Assembly (NCBI RefSeq): GCF_900055185.1
Contig: NZ_FIZX01000002.1
Span: 562,586 to 626,585, forward strand
DNA: 64,000 nucleotides
DNA from: Grimontia celer
GTDB taxonomy: Bacteria; Pseudomonadota; Gammaproteobacteria; Enterobacterales; Vibrionaceae
Direction: 5' to 3'
Within the stretch, counting starts at the first letter, position 1; the number at the start of each line of letters is the position of its first letter. The notes under the pieces were generated by a model. The model had not been told where the DNA came from. It saw only the letters and a list, made by a program, of their open reading frames with translations, and made no database searches. This document shows, one piece after another, positions 27,034 to 36,063 of this stretch. The position numbers and the translations under genes are program-made.

Positions 27034-28596
27034 TTAGCGCACCGACCAGTGAGATGGCGAAACCTCAATTTCCCAAAGAGGCATGTTGGCCATCCGGTAA
27101 GGGGTGTATGTCACTTCCTTGTTCACCGCCAACACCTTGTTAGGTGTAGGTACAAACAGCATGTATCCGCTGTTATAAACATGATTCATGATTTTTTCGG
27201 TCACCTGATCAAAAGCAGGTGTGCCGACAGATTCCCTGAACATTTCTTCGATGTATCCGTCCAGCTTGCTGTCAGGGAAGATGGTGCTCCAGTAATTGTG
27301 TGTGCGGTAGACGAGGAATGCAGACCAAGGGTGGTTGTAGTACCAATCGTCATCGCCCCACACCAGCAAATCCCATTCTTTGGTGTTCTTTCTGGCATTG
27401 GTTGAAAGCAGTTGGCTGAAGACATCTTTTTCGCTAGATGTAATATCGAAATTCAACTTCACGCCGACTTTACGCAGATCGCGGTCTATCCCTTTCCAGA
27501 GGTACATAAAGCGATCTTGGGTATAAACATTCAGCTCCAACCCATCGAGCTTGGCTTTTAGATCATCACGAATCGCTTTCGGATCCTGCACTTCGGAATA
27601 AGCTTTCAGATTTCTGACGACTTTATCGACGCCGGGGTAGAGCGGGGCTGCCAGTGTTGGCTTTATTTGACCCTCGCCTTGGTAGTATTTGTTCAGTAGC
27701 CTGCGTTGGTCGATAGCTTTGTTCAGCGCGACGCGGACTTCTTCATCCATCAAGCGCTCGTTACCATTTCGAAGGTTCATGTGAATGGCAATGTTATCTG
27801 TTGATGGAGCGGTCACCAGCTTCGAATACCGCGAACTGACAATGCGGTCTTTCTCTGAAACCGGGATGGGCATAATGTCTAACTGACCTTCTTTATCAGC
27901 TGCCATCTCTAAGGCCACTTTGCTGTCGAGCTCGGTATAAACGGTCACGGTTTCAATTTTTGGGTATTCGGGATTCCAGTAATTTGGGTTGGCAACCAAT
28001 ACCGCTTTAGGTGTTTGGCGATCCCCTTCGATATAACCTTCTTTCAGAATGTAAGGCCCCAAGCCGTATGGTCCGGGCTCAGCGAGGTTGGGGCAGGTTG
28101 GTTTGCCGTTCCAGCCGTATTTTTCTAGGTAAGGCTGGGTGTAGAACTGGATCCAAATGGCGTCATTCAAGAACTGGCCATATTTCTCAGTCAGGTGGAA
28201 ACGTACCGTGTAATCATCAACTTTCTCTGCACGGTCAAAAACGCTATCAATTTTGGTAAAGAGGAATGGTTCTTTTTTGAAATATTCCATGTTCATAATG
28301 ACGGCATCCGCATTAAACGGGCTACCATCCTGGAATTTCACACCTTGGCGAAGATCGAATTCATAGGTTTTGTCATCGATTTTTCGGTGCGCTACCGCCA
28401 TATCGTATTCCCAGCCTTTGTCGTTATTTGCCGGACGAAGCAAGGCGGCATTAATAGAGTGGGAAATATAGATATAAGGGAGGCTCGGAATAAAAACCTT
28501 CAGGTGAGAGTTAGGGACAGGCTTGGCCCAAATGGCCATAGGAGCGAAAAGAACAAAAATTAAAACACCTTTTAACAACGCTTTGACTGTCTTCAT
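27034..28596 (-). CDS. Peptide/nickel-type ABC substrate-binding protein (SBP_bac_5)
   Basis: This encodes about 520 residues from the ATG at 28596, preceded by AAGGTAG; an in-frame upstream codon at 28617 is less likely. It has a signal peptide (LLKGVLIFVLFAPMAIWA). Family-5 marks include DKTYEFDLRQGVKFQDGSPFNADAVIMNMEYFKK, a ligand-lobe block DNIAIHMNLRNGNERLMDEEVRVALNKAIDQRRLL and a C-terminal MANMPLWEI. It captures peptides, nickel complexes or similar ligands in the periplasm. No permease or ATPase gene is adjacent, but a chemoreceptor gene follows on the same strand, so a role in sensing is conceivable. Confidence 0.85.
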   Translation of the reverse strand: MKTVKALLKGVLIFVLFAPMAIWAKPVPNSHLKVFIPSLPYIYISHSINAALLRPANNDKGWEYDMAVAHRKIDDKTYEFDLRQGVKFQDGSPFNADAVIMNMEYFKKEPFLFTKIDSVFDRAEKVDDYTVRFHLTEKYGQFLNDAIWIQFYTQPYLEKYGWNGKPTCPNLAEPGPYGLGPYILKEGYIEGDRQTPKAVLVANPNYWNPEYPKIETVTVYTELDSKVALEMAADKEGQLDIMPIPVSEKDRIVSSRYSKLVTAPSTDNIAIHMNLRNGNERLMDEEVRVALNKAIDQRRLLNKYYQGEGQIKPTLAAPLYPGVDKVVRNLKAYSEVQDPKAIRDDLKAKLDGLELNVYTQDRFMYLWKGIDRDLRKVGVKLNFDITSSEKDVFSQLLSTNARKNTKEWDLLVWGDDDWYYNHPWSAFLVYRTHNYWSTIFPDSKLDGYIEEMFRESVGTPAFDQVTEKIMNHVYNSGYMLFVPTPNKVLAVNKEVTYTPYRMANMPLWEIEVSPSHWSVR

Positions 28597-28871
28597 TTCA
28601 ACTACCTTGGCGTTCAAAAGTTAACAAATGGGCCGAGTAGACCTGCAGCTAATAATTGATTTGATAATCAAAAGTGTAGTTAAGCTTTGACTTAATTTAG
28701 AAGCATATGTCTCAATAATTCTCACTATTATGAATAACCTTATGAAAATCATGAATTAATAGTGATTTTTAACTTTACACATAGGCATTGACTTTATTTG
28801 CTGAGACTTAGAGAGTAGAAGCATCAGAAATGACTAAATTAGTCAGGATTTATTAGAACAAGGAGAAGGTT
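28597..28871. other. Divergent intergenic region with two inverted repeats
   Basis: Between the binding-protein gene (minus) and the FMN reductase gene (plus). It contains an inverted repeat TCACTATTA (28722-28730) and TAATAGTGA (28757-28765), and the palindrome TGACTAAATTAGTCA at 28831-28845. Both could be operators. Confidence 0.5.
28831..28845. promoter_or_regulatory. Palindromic candidate operator
   Basis: TGACTAA, A, TTAGTCA is a perfect 7-bp-arm palindrome 26 bases before the FMN reductase start. Size and symmetry fit a dimeric repressor of the MarR or similar type; the protein is unknown. Confidence 0.45.
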
Positions 28872-29396
28872 ATGAAAGTGCTTGCTTTCGCAGCGTCAAA
28901 CAGCAAAACGTCGATCAACAAACAACTTGTGACTTACGCAGTAAGTCTGCTGGCAGATGCTGAAACCGAAGTGTTGGATCTGAATGATTATGAAATGCCA
29001 CTTTTCAGCGTGGATGTTGAACAAGAACTTGGAAGCCCTGAAAAAGCGCAACAATTCTTTGCCAAAATCGGTGAAGTTGATGCGGTAGTGGTGTCTTTCG
29101 CAGAACATAATGGCTCTTATTCTGCGGCTTACAAAAACCTGTTTGATTGGGCTTCCCGCATTAATCAGAAAGTGTTCCAAGGCAAGAAGATGGTGCTGCT
29201 TTCAACGTCACCGGGTCCAGGCGGCGCGAAGAATGTGTTGGCGTCTGCAACCACCTCAATTCCTCATTTCAATGGCGATGTCAAAGCCACGCTTTCTGTG
29301 CCGTCGTTCTACGATAATTTCGATGTAGAAACAGGCAAATTGAGCGATGAATCTCTCGATGCTCAGCTGGTAGAAGCCATGGCACAATTACGCTAG
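28872..29396 (+). CDS. NAD(P)H-dependent FMN reductase family protein
   Basis: This encodes 174 residues with a flavodoxin-like fold. The N-terminus KVLAFAASNSKTSINKQLVTYA matches the phosphate-binding loop of the NADPH_dep_FMN_red family. VVSFAEHNGSYSAAYKNLFDW and KKMVLLSTSPGPGGAKNVLASA match the flavin-contact blocks. It should use NAD(P)H to reduce flavin or quinones in the cytosol. The start follows AAGGAGAAGGTT, an ideal site. A candidate operator lies just upstream and a terminator follows. Confidence 0.87.
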   Translation: MKVLAFAASNSKTSINKQLVTYAVSLLADAETEVLDLNDYEMPLFSVDVEQELGSPEKAQQFFAKIGEVDAVVVSFAEHNGSYSAAYKNLFDWASRINQKVFQGKKMVLLSTSPGPGGAKNVLASATTSIPHFNGDVKATLSVPSFYDNFDVETGKLSDESLDAQLVEAMAQLR

Positions 29397-29415
29397 AAAT
29401 AGCGCTTTTGAGTGG

Positions 29416-29450
29416 AAGGTCAACAATTGTTACGTTGTTGGCCTTTTTTT
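29416..29450 (+). terminator. Intrinsic terminator of the FMN reductase gene
   Basis: AAGGTCAACAA/TTGTTGGCCTT (one G-T pair) is followed by seven T. Confidence 0.78.
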
Positions 29451-29738
29451 GTTTCTTACGTGTTGATTCCTTTCTCTAAATTTTTGCTCTGAGTCGATGT
29501 TTACTGGGCTCGTACAGGTTCCCGTAAGGAACCACTGGCATAATCAAAGCGGCATGGCCGCTGAGCGGCAAAAAGTGGCAAATTTACGGACAGTTATTCT
29601 CAACTGCACCCACCCTTTCCACGAAAAACAATCAAGTCCCGTCGAGCTATGCCAGCCCGGTGCTTTTGCATCATATCCATTATTTTTGCTCGGCTTATTT
29701 AGGGTCTGTTGACCTTTGGTTGAGGGAAGGAGAAAAAA
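29451..29738. other. Region upstream of the RND efflux genes
   Basis: No supported gene. A small hairpin GGTTCC/GGAACC is at 29517-29533. The dispersed 20-bp motif (copy 2) is at 29700-29719, ending just before the ribosome site AAGGAG of the adaptor gene. Confidence 0.4.
29700..29719 (+). repeat. Dispersed 20-bp motif, copy 2
   Basis: Reads TAGGGTCTGTTGACCTTTGG and matches copy 4 (59189-59208, minus) exactly. It lies 19 bases before the RND adaptor start. Confidence 0.6.
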
Positions 29739-30860
29739 ATGATTAAACGGAAGTTGTTACTTCCTGCGCTGATTAGCGCAACGCTTCTGGCCGGTTGTGG
29801 TGGTCAGGATGCGCAACAGAAGAATGCGTTCACGCCACTGGTTGCTGTTGAATCAGCGGCGTTCATTGATTACCAGCCTCAGAAAAGCTTTGTCGGTCGC
29901 ACCGAAGCGTTGGAAGACGTCGGCATTGTTCCTCAGGTTTCCGGTTACCTGAAGTCCCGTTATTTTAACGAAGGCGAAATGGTGAATACCGGCCAACTTC
30001 TTTATCAAATCGACCCTTCCCTCTACGAAGCAAAAGTCGCGAGTGCAAAAGCCTCAGTAGCACAGGCTAAAGCAGGCGTAACCAATGCCAACCTCGACCA
30101 CGATCGCGGAAAGGACCTTCTGCCGCGTGGCGGTATTAGCCAATCTGAATTCGACCGATTAACTGCTGTGAAACTGCAGGCGGAAGCGGCGCTGAAATCA
30201 GCAGAAGCACAGCTTCAAGCGGCGGAAACTGACCTTTCCCACACCACGATTCGTGCGCCGTTTACCGGCCGCATCAGTGAAAGCCGTGCAAGTATCGGTG
30301 ATCTGGTATCGCCTTCAACGGGCGTTCTGACCACCATCGTCAGCCTTGACCCAATGCAAGCTTCTTTCTCGATGAGTGAAAAAGATCGCCTGCAATCTGG
30401 TGCTGACCGAATGTCAGGTCTTGGCAAAGGTCGCAGTGGTGATGTGGAAGTCTGGCTGAAACTCGGCAAAGGCTTCGACTATGAGCACGCTGGCCAACTT
30501 GACTACCTTGGCAACCGTATCGACACCCAAACCGGTACCATTGCACTTCGTGCCAAATTTCCTAACCCAGAGCACCGCCTGTTGCCAGGTCAGTACGTGG
30601 AAGTGATTGTGAAAGACAAGAACACCACGCCGACACTGGTTATCCCACGTTTGTCAGTACAAACTGACCTTGAAGGCGATTTCGTGATGGTGCTGAAAGA
30701 AGGCAACATTGTTGAGCGCCGCAACGTCGAATTGGGCCCTCAAACCGAGCAGGGTGTGATTATCCGCGAAGGTCTGAGCAATGGTGAGCAAGTGCTAACC
30801 AAAGGTCTGCAACGCGTGCGCAATGGCATGACTGTTCGCCTTGAAGGGCAAGGGGCGTAA
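29739..30860 (+). CDS. RND efflux periplasmic adaptor (AcrA/MexE type)
   Basis: This encodes 373 residues. The lipobox LLAGCGG at residues 17-23 indicates a lipid-anchored inner-membrane adaptor. The HlyD/AcrA layout is present: beta-barrel and lipoyl halves (VGRTEALEDVGIVPQVSGYLKSRYFNEGEMVNTGQLLYQID) around a helical hairpin (KASVAQAKAGVTNAN to LQAEAALKSAEAQLQAAETDL), then TTIRAPFTGRISESRASIGDLVSP and RLLPGQYVEVIV. It links the RND pump to an outer-membrane channel, which is not encoded here. The pump gene follows six bases later, so both form an operon. Its ribosome site is AAGGAG. Confidence 0.92.
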   Translation: MIKRKLLLPALISATLLAGCGGQDAQQKNAFTPLVAVESAAFIDYQPQKSFVGRTEALEDVGIVPQVSGYLKSRYFNEGEMVNTGQLLYQIDPSLYEAKVASAKASVAQAKAGVTNANLDHDRGKDLLPRGGISQSEFDRLTAVKLQAEAALKSAEAQLQAAETDLSHTTIRAPFTGRISESRASIGDLVSPSTGVLTTIVSLDPMQASFSMSEKDRLQSGADRMSGLGKGRSGDVEVWLKLGKGFDYEHAGQLDYLGNRIDTQTGTIALRAKFPNPEHRLLPGQYVEVIVKDKNTTPTLVIPRLSVQTDLEGDFVMVLKEGNIVERRNVELGPQTEQGVIIREGLSNGEQVLTKGLQRVRNGMTVRLEGQGA

Positions 30861-30866
30861 CCGAAT

Positions 30867-33800
30867 ATGTTGAGTCGCTTTTTTATCCAGCGCCCTAAGT
30901 TTGCGCTGGTGATATCTATTATTCTGACGCTCGCAGGTGCCATCGCATTGCTTAACCTGCCAGTGGCGGAATATCCGCGCATCAGCCCGCCTTCGGTGAG
31001 CGTGACAGCGGTATATTCCGGTGCGAGTGCAGAGGTGGTTGAACAGGCCATTGCCGACCCGATAGAGACCTCGGTCAACGGTGTGGAAGACATGATATAC
31101 ATGTCTTCCAAGAGTGCGAACGATGGCTCCTATAACCTGAACGTGACGTTTGATATCGGCACTGACCCTGACATGGCGCAGGTGAACGTGCAAAACCGTG
31201 TGGCGCAGATTGAATCTAAGCTTCCGCCGGAAGTGCGTCAGGTCGGTGTGACGGTGAAAAAACGTTCTCCTGACCTTCTGATGGTTCTGAACTTTTACTC
31301 GCCGGAAGGCAAGTACGATGACCAGTTCCTGGTGAACTACATCAACCTGAACATCAAAGACCAGATCGCGCGTGTTAAAGGCATCAGTGAAGTGAACGTT
31401 CTGGGTGGCGGCGAATACGCGATGCGTATTTGGATGAACCCAGAGAAGATGGCTAACCTTGGTATCACGACGTCTGATGTGCGCTCGGTGCTTTCTGAGC
31501 AGAACGTGCAGGTAGCTGCCGGTGATATTGGTGCGCCACCGTTCAACAACGCACAGGAAATGACGTTCAAACTGGTGACCAAAGGCCGTTTAGGCTCAGT
31601 GGAAGAGTTTGAAAACGTGGTTGTCCGCGCGAACCCAGACGGTTCTATGGTGTACCTGAAAGACATCGCAGAAATCTCACTGGGCAAGAAGTTCTATACC
31701 GGTAATGGTCAGTTCCGTGACCAGCCTGCGTCCATTGTTATTCTGAACCTGCAATCTGACGCGAACGCGTTGGAAAGTGGTGGTTTGGTAATGGATCGTC
31801 TTGAGCAGCTTTCCCAGAACTTCCCTGATGGTATGACCTACGAAACCAGCTACGACACCACGCTGTTTGTCGCTGAGTCCATCAAGGGCGTAGTAAAAAC
31901 GCTGGTGGAAGCGGTGCTTCTTGTCATCGCGGTTACTTACCTGTTCCTTGGTAGTTTCCGTTCAACGCTGATCCCAGTTGTTGCGATTCCGGTTTCCTTG
32001 ATTGGTACCTTTGCGGTCATGTTGGCAGCAGGCTTTACCATCAATACAGTGACTCTGTTTGGTCTTATCCTCGCTATCGGTATTGTGGTGGATGACGCCA
32101 TTCTGGTTATCGAGAACGTAGATACCAACATGTCGAAAGACCCATCTCTCACTCCTCGTCAGGCAACCTTGTTGGCGATGAAAGAGGTAACAGGGCCAAT
32201 CATTACTTCTACGCTGGTACTGCTGGCGGTGTTCCTGCCAGTTGCTATGCTGCCGGGTATCACGGGGATCATGTATCGCCAGTTCGCGCTGACCATCTGT
32301 ATTTCGGTACTGATTTCGTCTATCAACGCACTGACCTTGTCTCCTGCAATGTGTTCGCTGGTGCTGCGTCAGGGTGGTGATAACCACGCGCGCTGGTTCA
32401 AGGCATTCAACAATGGCCTTGAGAAAGTGACGAACAAATATGGTGCAGCGGCAGGCTTCCTTGTTCGTAAAACCGCGGTGCTGGGTGTGTTGTTTGTGGT
32501 CGCGGTCAGTGCCGCAGGCTACTTCGCGAAAACGACCTCAACCGGTTTTGTTCCGCAGGAAGATAAAGGCGTGATGCTGATTAACGTTCAGCTTCCTGAC
32601 GCGGCTTCTCTGTCCCGTACCGAAGAAGTCACCCGTAAACTGGGTGAAATCGTAACGTCTGAGCCGGGCGTAGATGGCGCAACGGTTGCGAACGGTTATG
32701 CGTTCCTGACCGGTGCGGCAGCATCTAACGGTGCGTCGATGTTCGTGAAGTTGAAAGATTGGGAGACCCGTCAGACGTTGGATGGCGATCATTCGTCGTT
32801 CGACATCATCAACCGCATCAACATGAAAGCGGCGATGCAGTTACCAGAAGCCGTTGTCTTCGCGATGGGGCCGCCTGCAGTGCCGGGTATGGGTCCAGCG
32901 TCAGGCTTCGAATTCGTGCTGGAAGACACGCTTGGGCGTAGCCGTGGCGATCTGGCGATGGTGATGCAGCAGTTGATGGAAAAAGCGAATGAGCAGCCGG
33001 AAATTGCGCGTACCTTCAGCACCTTCCGTGCGAACGTACCGCACTTCTACATCGACATTGACCGAGAAAAAGCAAAACAGCTGGGCATTCCGCTTTCCGA
33101 AATCTTCACCACACTGCAGGGCAATCTGGCAGGTATGTACGTGAACGATTTCAGTTTGTTCGGTAAGAACTACCGCGTGACCATTCAGGCGGATGGCGAC
33201 TACCGTAATGACCTGGAATCTATGAGCCGTTTCCATGTGCGTTCAACCTCTGGTGAGATGATCCCACTGGGTACGCTGATTGATGTGGAGCAGGTGTTTG
33301 AGCCAGACGTTGCGTGGCGTTACAACATGTACCGTTCTGCCGTGATTCAGGGCTCTCCAGCACCGGGTTACTCATCCGGTGATGCGATTGCAGCCATGGA
33401 GCGTGTTGCGGCAGAAATGCTGCCACAAGGCTACCAGTACGAGTGGACAGGTATGGCTTACCAAGAGAAACAAGCAGGTAACCTGGCTATCTACGCGTTT
33501 GCACTGGCACTGATCTTTATTTACCTGTTCATGGTGGCACAGTATGAAAGCTGGAGTATTCCGCTGGCGATCATTCTGGTGGTTCCAGTGGCAACGCTTG
33601 GCTCCTTCCTGGCGTTGGCAATGACAGGCACACCACTCAACCTGTACGCACAGATTGGTCTGGTTCTGCTGATTGCACTGGCAGCGAAGAACGCCATCCT
33701 GATTGTGGAATTCGGTAAGAACGAGCGTGAACAGAATGAACTGCCGATTGAGCAGGCAGCTGTGAAGGGCGGTAAGCTGCGTTTCCGCGCGGTGAACATG

Positions 33801-34016
33801 ACTTCCTGGTCATTCATTCTGGGTATTCTGCCGCTGATTTTCGCAAGCGGTGCTGGCCACATCAGCCAGAACTCACTCGGTATCTCGCTGACGGGCGGCC
33901 TGCTCTGTGTGCTGCTGGCCGGTACCTTCCTGATCCCTGGTTTCTTCGCACTCATCCAGAAAGGTCGAGAGAAACACCACGGTGGTTCAACCAAACTGGT
34001 GGAACTGGAAGACTAA
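30867..34016 (+). CDS. RND multidrug efflux pump (HAE1 family, MexF-like)
   Basis: This encodes 1049 residues, the usual length. It starts with the typical [44 protein letters not shown]. The proton-relay helix carries the paired acids in [20 protein letters not shown]. Later blocks, [19 protein letters not shown] and two large periplasmic loops, complete the trimeric pump. It uses the proton gradient to expel drugs, detergents or metabolites. No regulator or outer-membrane channel gene is adjacent. A GC-rich terminator follows. Confidence 0.95.
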   Translation: MLSRFFIQRPKFALVISIILTLAGAIALLNLPVAEYPRISPPSVSVTAVYSGASAEVVEQAIADPIETSVNGVEDMIYMSSKSANDGSYNLNVTFDIGTDPDMAQVNVQNRVAQIESKLPPEVRQVGVTVKKRSPDLLMVLNFYSPEGKYDDQFLVNYINLNIKDQIARVKGISEVNVLGGGEYAMRIWMNPEKMANLGITTSDVRSVLSEQNVQVAAGDIGAPPFNNAQEMTFKLVTKGRLGSVEEFENVVVRANPDGSMVYLKDIAEISLGKKFYTGNGQFRDQPASIVILNLQSDANALESGGLVMDRLEQLSQNFPDGMTYETSYDTTLFVAESIKGVVKTLVEAVLLVIAVTYLFLGSFRSTLIPVVAIPVSLIGTFAVMLAAGFTINTVTLFGLILAIGIVVDDAILVIENVDTNMSKDPSLTPRQATLLAMKEVTGPIITSTLVLLAVFLPVAMLPGITGIMYRQFALTICISVLISSINALTLSPAMCSLVLRQGGDNHARWFKAFNNGLEKVTNKYGAAAGFLVRKTAVLGVLFVVAVSAAGYFAKTTSTGFVPQEDKGVMLINVQLPDAASLSRTEEVTRKLGEIVTSEPGVDGATVANGYAFLTGAAASNGASMFVKLKDWETRQTLDGDHSSFDIINRINMKAAMQLPEAVVFAMGPPAVPGMGPASGFEFVLEDTLGRSRGDLAMVMQQLMEKANEQPEIARTFSTFRANVPHFYIDIDREKAKQLGIPLSEIFTTLQGNLAGMYVNDFSLFGKNYRVTIQADGDYRNDLESMSRFHVRSTSGEMIPLGTLIDVEQVFEPDVAWRYNMYRSAVIQGSPAPGYSSGDAIAAMERVAAEMLPQGYQYEWTGMAYQEKQAGNLAIYAFALALIFIYLFMVAQYESWSIPLAIILVVPVATLGSFLALAMTGTPLNLYAQIGLVLLIALAAKNAILIVEFGKNEREQNELPIEQAAVKGGKLRFRAVNMTSWSFILGILPLIFASGAGHISQNSLGISLTGGLLCVLLAGTFLIPGFFALIQKGREKHHGGSTKLVELED

Positions 34017-34050
34017 TTGTTAGCTGAATTTATCAGTAAGTACGAACCAA

Positions 34051-34079
34051 TCCCCGGGCATTGCCCGGGGATTTTTTTA
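34051..34079 (+). terminator. Intrinsic terminator of the RND operon
   Basis: TCCCCGGG/CCCGGGGA with a short loop and seven T. Confidence 0.88.
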
Positions 34080-34222
34080 TCCAACGCCTCAAGAAAGATA
34101 CCTTTCCTTCTTAAAAAAGGGAGAAGAAAGGCTGCGGCGTCGCCTTAGAATACCCTGATAAAAAGTAGAAATACTTGGCTCAATCAGAGCCACCTAAGAG
34201 CATGTTCCAAAAAGGAGTTTGT

Positions 34223-34570
34223 ATGTCGGGTATAACAAAAATCGCTAAATGTGCATGGGTTTCGTTGTCTTTGTTTACCGCAGGTATTACGCCTTCAGCT
34301 ACTGCGTTGGAGCTGACTGATGCGCAGAAAGAAGAATTCGTATCCGGCACTATGATGATGTTGGAAGCGGGCGGAATTCTTGGGTCCATCGCCAAGTGTT
34401 CTGGCAAGTCTGAAAGCGAGTTAAAGCAAGGGTACAAAGAGGTTCTTTTCCAGTGCTATGACGAGATTAAAACCCTTGAAGGAATGTCCGTGTGCCTGAC
34501 GGAAAAAGTGCCCAAGATGACGGGACTGACCGCGGAGCAACTGGATAAATGCGCATCGGACGATATGTGA
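34223..34570 (+). CDS. Small secreted Cys-containing protein, unknown
   Basis: This encodes 115 residues from the ATG at 34223, chosen because AGGAG stands seven bases upstream; an open frame extends further 5' without support. A signal peptide is likely (KCAWVSLSLFTAGITPSATA). The mature part has four Cys (residues near 58, 74, 86 and 110), enough for two disulfides, and an acidic helical composition. No family is recognised. It is a single gene; the hairpin after it mainly serves the convergent gene. Confidence 0.62.
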   Translation: MSGITKIAKCAWVSLSLFTAGITPSATALELTDAQKEEFVSGTMMMLEAGGILGSIAKCSGKSESELKQGYKEVLFQCYDEIKTLEGMSVCLTEKVPKMTGLTAEQLDKCASDDM

Positions 34571-34576
34571 TTTGAT

Positions 34577-34601
34577 CAAAAAAGGGGCATGACGCCCCTT
34601 A
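34577..34601 (-). terminator. Intrinsic terminator between convergent genes
   Basis: AAGGGGC/GCCCCTT; the T-run (six T) is on the minus strand, downstream of rarD. Confidence 0.7.
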
Positions 34602-34639
34602 ACTTTTACTTTCGAAAGCTTTTCTAGAAAGCCAATCGG

Positions 34640-34659
34640 CCAAAGGCCAACAGACCCTA
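34640..34659 (-). repeat. Dispersed 20-bp motif, copy 3
   Basis: On the minus strand TAGGGTCTGTTGGCCTTTGG, one base different from copies 2 and 4. It overlaps the end of the rarD gene, as copy 1 overlaps the end of its gene. Confidence 0.55.
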
Positions 34660-35556
34660 GTGCTGCGGTAAGTCCGGCTTAGGTTTTACCTTCACTAGAC
34701 TTTCGATAATGCTGATCGCCAAGCCCAGCCAAATCAGACCAAAGCTCACGGTTTTCACGCTATCAAACGTCTCACCAAATACTGCGACCGCCAGAACAAA
34801 CTGCAATGACGGCTCAATGTACTGCATAAAGCCAATCATCGACATTTGCGCATATTTTACTGCTTCGGAGAAGAAGAACAGCGGCAACAAGGTCACTGGC
34901 GCAGCACCGAGGTAAAGCAACAGAGTAGACATATCACCGGATACCGCCACGCTGGTACCTGAACCCATCTTGTACGCCATGTAGATTGCCGCAATCGGCA
35001 GAAGCACAATGGTTTCCACCAACAGACTCGAAATCGCATCGTACTTCACATGACGCTTACACCAGCCATACAGCGCAAAACCCACCGCCATCAGCAAAGC
35101 AGCAACAGGCAGCTCACCGTATTGCCAGATTTGATAGCTCAACCCCAAGGTGCCGAAAACGACAGCGGCTTTCTGCCCCAAAGAGAGCTTTTCATTAAAC
35201 GCCACCACACCCAGTGCAATCACTAAAAGTGGGTTAATGAAATAGCCAAGGCTCGCATCCAATACGCGATCGTTTGTCATCGCCCACGTAAAGGCACTCC
35301 ACGACACACACATCATGACAGAGGCGATGCCAGAGAAAAGAAACGAGCGTTTGTCCGCAATCAGCGCTGCCCAGTTTGGCGACTTGGCATTGCGCAGTTG
35401 AAGCACCAAAAGCAAAAACGGCAGCGACGCGAGAATACGAAGTGCCAACAGCTCATCCATGGCTGCGTTGGGTAAAAATTGGTAATAGAGCGGCATTGCG
35501 CCCCAAAACAGGAAGGCAACAGCCGCCATCACGTTACCAAAACGTGTTGGACTCAT
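34657..35556 (-). CDS. rarD: EamA family transporter RarD
   Basis: This encodes 299 residues with ten membrane segments, the standard size. It begins MSPTRFGNVMAAVAFLFWGAMPLYYQFLPNAAMDELLALRI, the characteristic RarD opening, and has YFINPLLVIALGVVAFNEKLS and MSMIGFMQYIEPSLQFVLAVAVFGE, the EamA repeats. RarD proteins are predicted metabolite exporters; chloramphenicol sensitivity was the original phenotype and the true substrate is unknown. It is transcribed alone. Confidence 0.85.
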   Translation of the reverse strand: MSPTRFGNVMAAVAFLFWGAMPLYYQFLPNAAMDELLALRILASLPFLLLVLQLRNAKSPNWAALIADKRSFLFSGIASVMMCVSWSAFTWAMTNDRVLDASLGYFINPLLVIALGVVAFNEKLSLGQKAAVVFGTLGLSYQIWQYGELPVAALLMAVGFALYGWCKRHVKYDAISSLLVETIVLLPIAAIYMAYKMGSGTSVAVSGDMSTLLLYLGAAPVTLLPLFFFSEAVKYAQMSMIGFMQYIEPSLQFVLAVAVFGETFDSVKTVSFGLIWLGLAISIIESLVKVKPKPDLPQH

Positions 35557-36063
35557 AGATAAATACCTGGATGAAAAGTGGTCAGAGGATGCGCGATTGT
35601 ATAGCGAGATCGGGATTTGTAAAGTGACAAAGATGAAAGAATAACGTGTTGAGCTTTAGATTTGTGTGGACGTATAGAAATGGTGAATTTTCGGATGTTC
35701 GCAATGGTTGAAATAACAGTTATCTAACAGGATTATGCGAAATAGATTAACATTAAAAGTTGAGTGTTTTACTCGGAATTTTGGTCATTGCAAAGCGTTC
35801 AGCCTGTCACTTTTAATTGCTTGGTAGTCGTTGAGGTAGATTCCGTCTCCAATCCCGCTATTAGTCCTCTCCCTTTCTAAGGGAAAGGTTGGGATGAAGT
35901 ATGGTTCTGACAAGGTATTGCCCCATTTTGGCTTAGAAAATTCAATTTATTCGAATGTCATTTTGCTAGTTCACCCTAAAATTCCTAATCCGAAAGAGAT
36001 GATAGCTAAAAGTGACTGTCCTTCTTTCATTCTTTCATTCTTTCATCTTTCGTTCCTTGTTTC
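35557..36063. other. Intergenic region of about 500 bases
   Basis: No gene is supported; short plus-strand frames here lack ribosome sites and homology-like content. It holds a fragment (about 35868-35897, CTCTCCCTTTCTAAGGGAAAGG) that resembles common gammaproteobacterial intergenic palindromes, and a short tandem repeat at 36024-36051. Confidence 0.4.
36024..36051. repeat. Short tandem repeat
   Basis: Three copies of the 8-base unit CTTTCATT (the last imperfect) lie 13 bases beyond the stop of the secreted hydrolase-like gene. Confidence 0.6.

Noticed and set aside
29497..29712. Possible small gene before the RND operon
   Set aside because: The start lacks a ribosome site, the sequence shows no domain and it runs into the dispersed repeat.
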